DNA of 7,309 nucleotides from CAZTZL01 sp964537715 (lineage in GTDB: Bacteria; Zhuqueibacterota; QNDG01; DSAB01), in assembly GCA_964537715.1 (NCBI GenBank), contig CAZIAH010000156.1:1-7309 (forward strand), given 5' to 3'. The notes beneath the pieces are model-generated. The model searched no databases, was not told the origin of the DNA, and worked only from the letters and a program-made list of their open reading frames with translations. The translations under genes were made by a program, and so were the position numbers. This document shows positions 1 to 5,926 of this stretch, one piece after another. Every line of letters starts with the position of its first letter. Position 1 is the stretch's first letter.

Positions 1-1167
1 GTGTTAGGTTCGGATATGTTCAATCTCTGGAAACCGCTTGTTCCTGCAGGTGTCGAGGGGACCTGGGCGCCGATTCAACAGGTAGTTCAGGAGGTAAGCG
101 CCAACGGAGTGGCTATCGAGAAAGTGGTTAAACAGGCCTGGTATTTTAATGATAATTATCCCTGGCTCGGGATGTTGTTCTGTGCTCCGATTGTCGGATT
201 GTGGTACTGGTGCACGGATCAGTACATTGTGCAGCGCGCTCTGGGTGCCCGGAATGAGCAGCAGGCAAGGCGCGGCTCCATTTGGGCTGCATTTTTAAAA
301 CTCCTGCCGGTGTTTATCTTTATCATCCCAGGCATGATTTGCTTTGCACTGGCTGCGAGCAATAATTTATCTCCGGATGTGGTCGAGAAGGTAGGAATCA
401 TTAAAACTACATTGTTCAACAGTCAGGGTGTATTAATTCGTGATGAAGCCCAGAAAGCGTTTCCCTTACTGGTTTCGACAATATTGCCCATCGGAATCCG
501 CGGTATTGTGGTGGCCGGTTTGTTGGCCGCTTTGATGAGTTCACTGGCCGGTGTTTTCAACGCTTCCTCCACACTGTTTACCATGGATTTTTATTCTAAA
601 TTTAAACCCAAGGCAACACAGCATCAACTGGTCTGGATCGGACGTGTTGCTACTGCGGTGATGGTACTGATTGGTCTTGCGTGGATCCCTGTAATTAAGG
701 GAGGTAAGGGGTTATACGATTATTTACAGACTGTGCAAGCTTATCTAGCGCCTCCAATCTTTGTGGTTTTCTTTATGGGTGTGTTTAACAAGCGATTGAA
801 TGCCAAGGGCTGTCTGTCCGCTATGATCGTAGGATTTATTCTCGGTCTCTCCCGTTTGGCGATTGATACACCTGTGAAACTCATGCAAGATTTCAGTTAT
901 GCCAAAGGATCTTTTTTCTGGGTTGTGAATCATATCTATTTTCAATATTTTAGTATTATTGTTTTTGTGGTTTGCGTGGTTGTCATGGTTGTCGTCAGCC
1001 ATCTGACAACGGCTCCGAAGTACGATCATATCAGTGGTTTGACATACGGTACCGTGACTTCGGAAGACAAGAAAAAATCCCGTTCAAGCTGGAGTAAGAT
1101 GGATGTCATCACTTCGGTGCTGCTTGTCGCGATTATTGTTTTAATTTATCTGTACTTTAGAGGATAA
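1..1167 (+). CDS. Sodium/sugar symporter of the SSS (SGLT) family, C-terminal part (5' end outside window)
   Basis: This is an inner-membrane Na+-coupled solute transporter of the SSS/SGLT family. The reading frame is open from base 1, and roughly 190 N-terminal residues are missing by comparison with the ~540-600 residues usual for the family. The 388 visible residues hold about eight hydrophobic segments (near 55-72, 98-120, 155-190, 212-230, 243-262, 270-288, 312-335 and 366-386). The motif WYWCTDQYIVQRALGARN (68-85) matches the sugar-gate helix of SGLT proteins, with Tyr69-Trp70 at the stacking positions. It resembles animal SGLT (WYWCTDQ) more than Vibrio vSGLT, which has Asn where this protein has Gly66. 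AALMSSLAGVFNASSTLFTMD (about 176-196) carries the paired serines 180-181 of the Na2 sodium site. It lies 38 bp upstream of xylA on the same strand, so xylose is the likely substrate. That substrate is inferred from context; glucose or galactose remain possible. Confidence 0.93.
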   Translation: MLGSDMFNLWKPLVPAGVEGTWAPIQQVVQEVSANGVAIEKVVKQAWYFNDNYPWLGMLFCAPIVGLWYWCTDQYIVQRALGARNEQQARRGSIWAAFLKLLPVFIFIIPGMICFALAASNNLSPDVVEKVGIIKTTLFNSQGVLIRDEAQKAFPLLVSTILPIGIRGIVVAGLLAALMSSLAGVFNASSTLFTMDFYSKFKPKATQHQLVWIGRVATAVMVLIGLAWIPVIKGGKGLYDYLQTVQAYLAPPIFVVFFMGVFNKRLNAKGCLSAMIVGFILGLSRLAIDTPVKLMQDFSYAKGSFFWVVNHIYFQYFSIIVFVVCVVVMVVVSHLTTAPKYDHISGLTYGTVTSEDKKKSRSSWSKMDVITSVLLVAIIVLIYLYFRG

Positions 1168-1190
1168 AAAATCTATTCATCAATTAAATA

Positions 1191-1197
1191 AAAGGAG
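1191..1197 (+). promoter_or_regulatory. Ribosome binding site of xylA
   Basis: AAAGGAG lies 8 nt before the ATG at 1206. It fixes the start and makes this the only strong initiation signal in the 38-bp gap after the symporter stop. No terminator or convincing promoter is seen in the gap, which supports co-transcription. Confidence 0.8.
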
Positions 1198-1205
1198 AAA
1201 GTTAG

Positions 1206-2537
1206 ATGTCAATCAAAGTCACAATCGGAAACAAAGAATTTTTCCCGGGTATCGGGAAAATACCATTTGAAGGTCCGGAATCCAAAAATCCACTGGCTTT
1301 CAAGTATTATGAGGAAAATCGTGTGGTTGCTGGCAAATCCATGAAAGATCATTTCCGTTTTGCCATTGCTTACTGGCACACGTTTTGTGGGACGGGTGAA
1401 GATCCTTTTGGTCCCGGAACTGTGGATTTTCCCTGGGATGCGGCTTCTGATCCCATCCAGGCTGCCAAAGACAAACTCGATGCAGCGTTTGAGTTTATTA
1501 CCAAGCTTGGAGTTCCTTTTTATTGTTTTCATGATCGGGATATGGCTCCAGGTGATTCTGTTATTGAATTACAGAAAAATTTGAAGGAACTGGTTGCCCT
1601 TGCAAAAAAGAAGCAGGAAGAATCCGGAGTTCAATTGTTGTGGGGAACGGCCAATGTGTTCAGCCATCCGCGGTATATGAATGGTGCTGCCACCAATCCC
1701 GATTTTAATGTCCTTCCGCATGTGGCCACGCAGGTCAAAGGTGCCATTGATGCAACGATTGAACTGGGTGGAACCAATTATGTTTTCTGGGGTGGTCGTG
1801 AGGGTTATTTTACCCTGTTGAATACCAACATGAAACGGGAACTCGGACATCTCGGGATGTTTCTCCAGAAGGCCAGGGATTACGGCCGGAAAGCCGGTTT
1901 CAACGGTACCTTTTTGATCGAACCGAAGCCCATGGAACCGACCAAGCATCAGTATGATTATGATGTGGCGACTGTTCTTGGTTTCCTGAATAAGTATGGT
2001 CTTCAAAATGATTTCAAAGTCAACATCGAAAATAACCATGCCACGCTGGCCGGTCATACATTTGCCCATGAAGTCCAAACCGCCTGTGATGCCGGGCTGT
2101 TCGGCAGTCTCGACATCAATCAGGGCGATCCCTACAACGGCTGGGACACCGATGAATTCCTCCGCAATCTGTACGATGCGACGGAATTAATGATGGTTCT
2201 TCTTCAGAATGGTGGCATCGGCAAAGGCGGGATGAATTTCGATGCCAAGAACCGGCGCAGTTCGACCGATCTTGAAGATATTTTTATCGCCCATATTTTG
2301 TCCATGGATACGCTGGCAAGAGGATTGGTCATTGCCGACAATATTTTGCAAAAGTCCGATATTCCAAAAATGAAAAAGGCACGGTATGCCAGTTTCGATT
2401 CGGGCAACGGCGCCAAATTTGAGAAAGGCGAACTGGGTCTGGCAGAACTGGCAGCGTTAGCTGAAAAGGGCGAGCCCAAACAGATCAGCGGCAAGCAGGA
2501 ATTGTACGAAGCGATTCTGAATCAATATATTAGATAA
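1206..2537 (+). CDS. xylA: Xylose isomerase, class II
   Basis: This cytoplasmic, metal-dependent TIM-barrel enzyme interconverts D-xylose and D-xylulose. The length of 443 residues is typical of class II enzymes. Both family signatures are present: FHDRDMAPGD with His109 and Asp112 (E. coli His101/Asp104), and LIEPKPMEPT with Glu239 and Lys241. All expected metal ligands are found at a constant +7 offset from E. coli: Glu239, Glu275, His278, Asp303, Asp314, Asp316 and Asp346. The WGGREGY motif (195-201) is also intact. The start is set by a good ribosome binding site. The gene lies between the symporter and xylB, forming an operon for xylose uptake and entry into the pentose phosphate pathway. 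Nothing suggests loss of activity. Confidence 0.98.
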   Translation: MSIKVTIGNKEFFPGIGKIPFEGPESKNPLAFKYYEENRVVAGKSMKDHFRFAIAYWHTFCGTGEDPFGPGTVDFPWDAASDPIQAAKDKLDAAFEFITKLGVPFYCFHDRDMAPGDSVIELQKNLKELVALAKKKQEESGVQLLWGTANVFSHPRYMNGAATNPDFNVLPHVATQVKGAIDATIELGGTNYVFWGGREGYFTLLNTNMKRELGHLGMFLQKARDYGRKAGFNGTFLIEPKPMEPTKHQYDYDVATVLGFLNKYGLQNDFKVNIENNHATLAGHTFAHEVQTACDAGLFGSLDINQGDPYNGWDTDEFLRNLYDATELMMVLLQNGGIGKGGMNFDAKNRRSSTDLEDIFIAHILSMDTLARGLVIADNILQKSDIPKMKKARYASFDSGNGAKFEKGELGLAELAALAEKGEPKQISGKQELYEAILNQYIR

Positions 2538-2553
2538 TTTTGAAAGGAAGGTC

Positions 2554-2599
2554 TAAAAGCATGAAGTGGCCATTTTTGTGATTTTTCTTCATGCTTTTA
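2554..2599 (+). promoter_or_regulatory. Perfect 13-bp stem-loop between xylA and xylB
   Basis: The arms taaaagcatgaag (2554-2566) and cttcatgctttta (2587-2599) are exact reverse complements, separated by a 20-nt U-rich loop. No T-run follows the 3' arm, so it is a poor intrinsic terminator. It lies 21 nt before the xylB ribosome binding site. The left arm contains the ATG of a six-codon ORF, and the right arm contains the ATG at 2591 that would otherwise extend xylB by 14 codons. Plausible roles, all inferred, are mRNA processing or stabilisation between the two cistrons, or control of xylB translation. Confidence 0.65.
2561..2581 (+). CDS. Possible leader peptide MKWPFL upstream of xylB
   Basis: A six-codon ORF (ATG AAG TGG CCA TTT TTG TGA) follows a strong Shine-Dalgarno AGGAAGG at 2545-2551, with 9 nt spacing. 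The Shine-Dalgarno has no other start codon to serve, because xylB has its own site at 2621-2626. The start codon is buried in the left arm of the 13-bp stem-loop, so ribosomes translating this ORF would open that stem. The ORF is very short and could be chance; the placement of the Shine-Dalgarno is the main reason to list it. It shares no sequence with a known leader that I recognise. Confidence 0.35.
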   Translation: MKWPFL

Positions 2600-2620
2600 T
2601 GCCTTGATGATTATTTTATA

Positions 2621-2626
2621 GAGAGG
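2621..2626 (+). promoter_or_regulatory. Ribosome binding site that decides the xylB start
   Basis: GAGAGG lies 6 nt before the ATG at 2633. The in-frame upstream ATG at 2591 has no comparable site and sits in the 3' arm of the stem-loop. FGGY kinases begin within a few residues of the GLDVSTQS phosphate-binding strand, as they do from 2633. Confidence 0.7.
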
Positions 2627-2632
2627 TTTAAT

Positions 2633-4192
2633 ATGGATGGTCTTTACGCTGGGTTGGATGTATCCACTCAGAGTTGCAAGCTGGTAGTTATTGATCTGAA
2701 ATCAAATAAAGTAGCGTTTGTGGGTGCGATCAATTACGACAAGGATCTGCCCAAATACGGCACGAAACACGGGGTCAGACAGAATCAGCCCGAGGGTGTT
2801 TCCGAATCCGATCCCAATATGTGGATCGAGGCTGTGGATGGCGTGTTCCAGAAAACCAAATCTGCTGGAATCGCAATGGATCAGATCCGCTGTATCTCCG
2901 TATCCGGTCAGCAGCACGGATTGGTATCCATTGATGCCGATGGAAATCTAACCCGTCCCACGAGTAAATTGTGGAATGATTTTTCAACGCTTGAAGAATG
3001 CGATATCCTCACAGAAAAAGTGGGCGGCCTCGATGCCATGGTGACGGAAGTGGGAAACAGCCAGCGGACCGGTTACACAGCGGCCAAGATTTTTCACATG
3101 GTGCGTCATGAACCGGAAAACTATGCCAAAACCACGACACTGTTTCTCGTGCACAATTACATCAATTTTTATCTGACCGGTGGTGTTCGCGTGATGGAAC
3201 CCGGCGATACATCGGGTATGGCCTTGTGGAATCCGAAAACCAGAAAGTGGTCCGAAAAGGTGATGGCGGCCATCGCTCCGGATTTAAAGGACAAGATTCC
3301 CGAATTGAAACCGTCGGATGAAAGCATCGGTACAATTTCTCAGGAATTGATCCAGCGTTTTGGATTTTCTTCCGACTGTAAAATTGATGCCGGTACGGGT
3401 GACAATATGTACGGTGCTGTCGGAACGGGCAATGTGGAGCCGGGTATCGTGACGATTAGTCTGGGCACCAGCGGTACAGCCTACAGTTATATGGAAACCC
3501 CCTATGTGGATCCCACCGGTGAAATTGCCGCTTTCTGCGACAGCACGGGACATTATCTGCCGCTGCTCTGTGTCTCGAATCTTGCCAACGGGTACAACGA
3601 TATTATCAAACTGCACAACCTGTCTTTCGATGATTTCGACCAGTTTGTCGAGGATTCGAAGCCCGGCAACGAAGGGCGTCTTCTGATTCCCTGGTACATG
3701 GGCGAGCGAACCCCGGATGTGCCACAGGCGGCACCAGTGTATTTCGGATTCGGTCTCGGAGATTTTACGAAGGAAATTCTCTGCCGGGCAGTGATTGAAG
3801 GCCACATTCTGAATCTTTATGATGGCTTTAAACGTATGCCGATCAAACCCAAAGAAATCCGACTGACCGGAGGTATCTCCAAATCCGATGTGTGGGGCCA
3901 GACCATTGCCGATATTTTCGAAGCAGAAACCGTTCCTGTAGAAGGGGAGGGCGCCGCTTTGGGAGCCGCGCTGCATGCAGCCTGGGTGTGGCTCAAGGAA
4001 TCCGGCCAGAAAGTGGCATTGAAGGATATAGTTACTCCTTTTGTGGTTCTCGATGAAACCCGAAGGAGAAAACCGACTCCTGAAAATGTCGCTGTTTATC
4101 AAAAACAGAAAAAATACTTTTCTGCATTAAGCGCGAGAGTGCGCGGTAAGAGTGGAGAGGATCCGTTTGCGCTGCGTATGCAGCTCGTGTAA
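2633..4192 (+). CDS. xylB: Xylulokinase (FGGY family carbohydrate kinase)
   Basis: This cytoplasmic kinase would phosphorylate D-xylulose to D-xylulose 5-phosphate using ATP. From the ATG at 2633 it has 519 residues, slightly longer than E. coli XylB (484). The N-terminal FGGY domain begins with GLDVSTQS (7-14, phosphate loop). It then has SVSGQQHG with the Gln-Gln-His substrate motif (93-95) and LWND (113-116). The segment DAGTGDN carries the expected catalytic Asp at 257, and SLGTSGT (276-282) is the second phosphate strand. The C-terminal domain has RLTGG (410-414) and EGEGAALGAALHAA (437-450), the adenosine-binding region. An additional ~25-residue basic/polar tail follows. The gene lies 95 bp after xylA, separated by the stem-loop, and ends 24 bp before a terminator. 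Other FGGY sugars are possible, but xylA linkage and the QQHG motif favour xylulose. Confidence 0.96.
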   Translation: MDGLYAGLDVSTQSCKLVVIDLKSNKVAFVGAINYDKDLPKYGTKHGVRQNQPEGVSESDPNMWIEAVDGVFQKTKSAGIAMDQIRCISVSGQQHGLVSIDADGNLTRPTSKLWNDFSTLEECDILTEKVGGLDAMVTEVGNSQRTGYTAAKIFHMVRHEPENYAKTTTLFLVHNYINFYLTGGVRVMEPGDTSGMALWNPKTRKWSEKVMAAIAPDLKDKIPELKPSDESIGTISQELIQRFGFSSDCKIDAGTGDNMYGAVGTGNVEPGIVTISLGTSGTAYSYMETPYVDPTGEIAAFCDSTGHYLPLLCVSNLANGYNDIIKLHNLSFDDFDQFVEDSKPGNEGRLLIPWYMGERTPDVPQAAPVYFGFGLGDFTKEILCRAVIEGHILNLYDGFKRMPIKPKEIRLTGGISKSDVWGQTIADIFEAETVPVEGEGAALGAALHAAWVWLKESGQKVALKDIVTPFVVLDETRRRKPTPENVAVYQKQKKYFSALSARVRGKSGEDPFALRMQLV

Positions 4193-4216
4193 TTGATTAT
4201 TGTATTATGTTTGACT

Positions 4217-4242
4217 AAAGGTCCGCTTCGGCGGGCTTTTTT
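4217..4242 (+). terminator. Rho-independent terminator of the xylose operon
   Basis: A GC-rich stem (AAAGGTCCGC paired with GCGGGCTTTT, with two G-T wobbles) closes on a TTCG tetraloop and runs into six Ts (4237-4242). It lies 24 bp after the xylB stop. On the other strand the hairpin is followed by only three Ts, so it would serve poorly for the convergent - strand lipoprotein gene. Confidence 0.88.
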
Positions 4243-4277
4243 GTTGAGATTTTTGTGGCAGGTGGATTGTATCGGAA

Positions 4278-4356
4278 ACACCCCTCTACCTCAGCATAGC
4301 TGGGGATCTCTCCTTTCAGGGGAGATCCATTTGCAGGACGAGGAAGTGGGGTGTGT
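4278..4356. repeat. Palindromic repeat cluster 1: two facing copies of the tagaggggtgt element
   Basis: Two degenerate copies of the repeat family face each other. The outer ends acacccctctacctc (4278-4292) and gaggaagtggggtgtgt (4340-4356) are imperfect inverted repeats. In the centre, ggatctctcc (4304-4313) pairs with ggggagatcc (4319-4328) across a 5-nt loop, with one wobble. The left copy, read on the - strand, keeps a small cagc/gctg stem. The right copy reads gatccatttgcaggacgagg; compared with the copy at 5791-5817 it has lost about 6 bases of the left stem arm (tcgtcc), so its hairpin is broken. The cluster lies between the convergent xylB and M23-like genes. Confidence 0.75.
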
Positions 4357-4420
4357 CCAAAGACCCGCCCTTTCCATCCTCTCCTGACCCAACGCCCGGG
4401 ATTAAAACGTGCCAAATCTT

Positions 4421-5200
4421 CTATTTTAAAACATCCACTGGTCCGTCGCCAAAAGGATTTTCATCACCATCCAGCATGTATCCCATACATGACGGCATCG
4501 GAGTCTGGCCGTCCTTTGCAAAAATACCCCATTTTGTATAAAAGCTGTCCACCACATCGCTTGTAAAAATTGCCGGAGCAAGAAAATTGTTTCGATTCAG
4601 CTCTTGAATATGGAAATGGATGTGGCAGCCGAAGTTTGCAGATGGTGGGAGGTACATATAAGCGATCGTATCGCCCTTCTTCACATGCTGTCCCTCTGTG
4701 ACCAGGATAAACTGCCTGTAAAAATCCACGGACGGCTCCGGCACCATCGGTTCGATACTACAGCAGAACAGGAAGACGGACGAATCGCTTTCGGCAAAAG
4801 CAAGATCAATCCCATACCTGTCATTTCCTCCGACCGGGAAGGAATAGTCGACGCGTTCAATGTCGCCGTCCGCGACCGCATAGATCGCCGGATAATTGCT
4901 CGGCTGCGTTCCCCCCTGAGGCCATGTATTGTCCGTATTGTCCCAGTGGGTGTGCGCTCCCTGGTGCGGCGTGTTTGCTCTTCTTCCTTTAAAAGGATGC
5001 CCTGCAATAATGGTCTGGATATCCACAGGAAATTGTTCAGACGGATTGGTTTTGAACTCCTGAATATCCGGCAGGCTTTCATCCGGCAGGTCTGTACTGT
5101 CGGTGTTTTGCGGCTGAACCGGTTCTGATTCTTTTTGACAACTCTGCATGACCAGGGATGTCAAAACAATAACAAGAATCATGGATAGAATCTTTTTCAT
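4421..5200 (-). CDS. M23-family peptidase-like lipoprotein
   Basis: This is a 259-residue protein predicted to be exported and lipid-anchored. The start at 5200 follows AGAGGA with 6 nt spacing and gives a classic lipoprotein signal: MKK, a hydrophobic stretch, then MQSC with Cys21. After a Glu/Asp/Pro-rich linker, residues ~58-215 resemble the M23 (LytM/lysostaphin) beta-sheet fold. AHTHWDN supplies an HxxxD pair (His83, Asp87), QHVKKGDTIAYM is the usual G-x-VKKGD-x-I strand, and HIHFHI supplies the HxH motif (His193, His195). Known M23 members cut peptidoglycan peptide cross-links or act as inactive regulators of other hydrolases. The ligand spacing looks complete, so activity is possible but unproven. 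The frame extends upstream to a GTG at 5272 that overlaps the DUF559 stop (GTGA), but that would put 24 residues before the signal peptide. No T-rich terminator is seen downstream. Confidence 0.8.
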   Translation of the reverse strand: MKKILSMILVIVLTSLVMQSCQKESEPVQPQNTDSTDLPDESLPDIQEFKTNPSEQFPVDIQTIIAGHPFKGRRANTPHQGAHTHWDNTDNTWPQGGTQPSNYPAIYAVADGDIERVDYSFPVGGNDRYGIDLAFAESDSSVFLFCCSIEPMVPEPSVDFYRQFILVTEGQHVKKGDTIAYMYLPPSANFGCHIHFHIQELNRNNFLAPAIFTSDVVDSFYTKWGIFAKDGQTPMPSCMGYMLDGDENPFGDGPVDVLK

Positions 5201-5268
5201 TTCATATCCTCTTTTTACAGGAATGGCGGATCTATGACCCAACCTACATGCTATTACAAAAAGTTGTC

Positions 5269-5646
5269 TCACTCAACAACCTCAATAACTTTCTTAACAA
5301 CACCTTCTATATTTCTCAACACGTCCAAATTCGAAAAACGAATAACCTTTAATCCCAGACCTTCCAGAAAGGCATCACGTTTTTCGTCGTATTCCAATCC
5401 TTCTTCTTCATAATGCTGACCGCCATCAACCTCAATAACCAGTTTTTCTTCCGGAGCATAGAAATCGACAATGTAATTACTAATGGGGCGTTGTCGGAAA
5501 AATTGCAATCCTTTTATTTGTTTCCTTCGTAAATGGTTCCAAAGTCTAACCTCAGCTTCGGTCATGTTTTTACGAAGTCGTCTCGCACGCTTTTTTAACT
5601 TCGGATTATAAGGTTGTATGATTCGATTGGAGTTCTTCATTTTCAT
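5269..5646 (-). CDS. DUF559 endonuclease-domain protein (Vsr-like, PD-(D/E)XK fold)
   Basis: This 125-residue protein consists of a single DUF559 domain, related to the very-short-patch-repair (Vsr) endonuclease fold. The N-terminus is basic (KLKKRARRLRK, 16-26). It is followed by the family's MTEAEVRLWNHLRRKQ helix (28-43) and FRQRPISNYIVDFY, with a conserved Asp61. The core LVIEVDGGQH (69-78) contributes Glu72, Asp74 and His78, and LKVIRFSN (99-106) is the last strand. The expected nuclease residues are present and the length is normal, so the gene looks intact. The Shine-Dalgarno AAGGAGGA (5662-5669) is about 15 nt from this ATG, longer than usual, and sits at the edge of the repeat hairpin at 5670. 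Base composition looks AT-richer than the xyl genes. It lies between a dense repeat cluster and the M23-like gene. Substrate and role are unknown for the family. Confidence 0.85.
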   Translation of the reverse strand: MKMKNSNRIIQPYNPKLKKRARRLRKNMTEAEVRLWNHLRRKQIKGLQFFRQRPISNYIVDFYAPEEKLVIEVDGGQHYEEEGLEYDEKRDAFLEGLGLKVIRFSNLDVLRNIEGVVKKVIEVVE

Positions 5647-5661
5647 TTCTTGTTTTTTACA

Positions 5662-5669
5662 TCCTCCTT
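5662..5669 (-). promoter_or_regulatory. Shine-Dalgarno of the DUF559 gene, unusually distant
   Basis: On the - strand this reads AAGGAGGA, the best Shine-Dalgarno in the window, but it is 15 nt from the ATG at 5646 and 21 nt from the ATG at 5640. It directly follows the 11-bp hairpin at 5670-5695 in the transcript, so the hairpin's folding could affect its access. Confidence 0.5.
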
Positions 5670-5830
5670 CCTCATCCCGAAGAATCGGGATGAGGGTCCC
5701 CCTTCAAAGGGGGATTATCTCCCCTTGAGGGGAGACCCTCGATTCCGAGATATCGGAATCGAGGTAGAGGGGTGTACCCTTAGAAGGGAGATCCTCGTCC
5801 ATTTGTGTAGGACGAGGTAGAGGGGTGTAC
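5670..5830. repeat. Palindromic repeat cluster 2: five hairpins upstream of the DUF559 gene
   Basis: Five stems stand in a row. (1) 5670-5695: cctcatcccga/tcgggatgagg, 11 bp, loop agaa. (2) 5697-5714: tccccctt/aaggggga, 8 bp. (3) 5718-5735: tctcccc/ggggaga, 7 bp. (4) 5737-5764: cctcgattccga/tcggaatcgagg, 12 bp, loop gata. (5) 5793-5817: cctcgtcc/ggacgagg, 8 bp, 9-nt loop atttgtgta. Stems 4 and 5 are each followed by the same tail, giving an exact 18-bp direct repeat cgaggtagaggggtgtac at 5760-5777 and 5813-5830. The arms differ in sequence between stems yet pair perfectly. The cluster ends exactly where the methylase-tail relic begins. Confidence 0.88.
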
Positions 5831-5880
5831 TTAATCTCCTCCTCCGTCAACCCGTACAACTCATACACCAGCGAAACGGC
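5831..5880 (-). pseudogene. Relic of a DNA methyltransferase / type IIG restriction enzyme C-terminus
   Basis: Read on the - strand, these 50 bases encode AVSLVYELYGLTEEEIK. This is close to the stereotyped last residues (…VYxLYGLTEEEIxIVE) that I recognise from Eco57I/type IIG-like N6-adenine DNA methyltransferases. The match ends at the Lys codon, and the next base begins the repeat tail (gtacacccctctacctcg), so the frame runs on into repeat sequence. Upstream in the same frame there is no start codon, and stops occur just after the SGNH gene's end. It is therefore a fragment, not a gene. The similarity is from memory of the motif and is short, so confidence is moderate. Confidence 0.5.
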
Positions 5881-5902
5881 GGGCCATTGGCCTGCCCTAC
5901 TT

Positions 5903-5919
5903 ACTGACGCTCCGTGTCA
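5903..5919. repeat. Small hairpin after the SGNH gene
   Basis: ctgacgc and gtgtcag (one G-T pair) form a 7-bp stem with a 3-nt loop, just beyond the SGNH stop on the - strand. No T-run follows on the - strand, so it is at best a weak or Rho-assisted end signal. Its tgacgct core recurs in the repeat at 7002-7008. Confidence 0.35.
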
Positions 5920-5926
5920 GCCTCAT

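Noticed and set aside
2554..2599. Intrinsic terminator after xylA
   Set aside because: The stem is strong but no T-run follows the 3' arm, and xylB continues on the same strand with its terminator at 4217-4242.
2591..2632. Upstream in-frame ATG that would add 14 residues (MLLCLDDYFIERFN) to XylB
   Set aside because: It has no ribosome binding site, lies in the 3' arm of the stem-loop, and puts extra residues before the conserved FGGY start; the ATG at 2633 has GAGAGG 6 nt upstream.
3284..4102. Long - strand frame opposite xylB (272 codons)
   Set aside because: It is antisense to a clear FGGY kinase, shows no domain and has no ribosome binding site; it is a shadow of xylB codon use.
4193..4566. 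Short + and - strand frames across cluster 1 (Pro/Gly-rich, such as those reading TPLPRP)
   Set aside because: They are translations of the palindromic repeat; similar residues appear in other clusters because the DNA repeats, and not because of a protein family.
5201..5272. GTG start at 5272 for the M23-like gene, overlapping the DUF559 stop
   Set aside because: It would place 24 residues before a normal lipoprotein signal peptide; the ATG at 5200 has its own AGAGGA site.
5670..5830. CRISPR array
   Set aside because: The repeats are not evenly spaced, the variable parts are palindromic stems and not unique spacers, and no cas gene is present.
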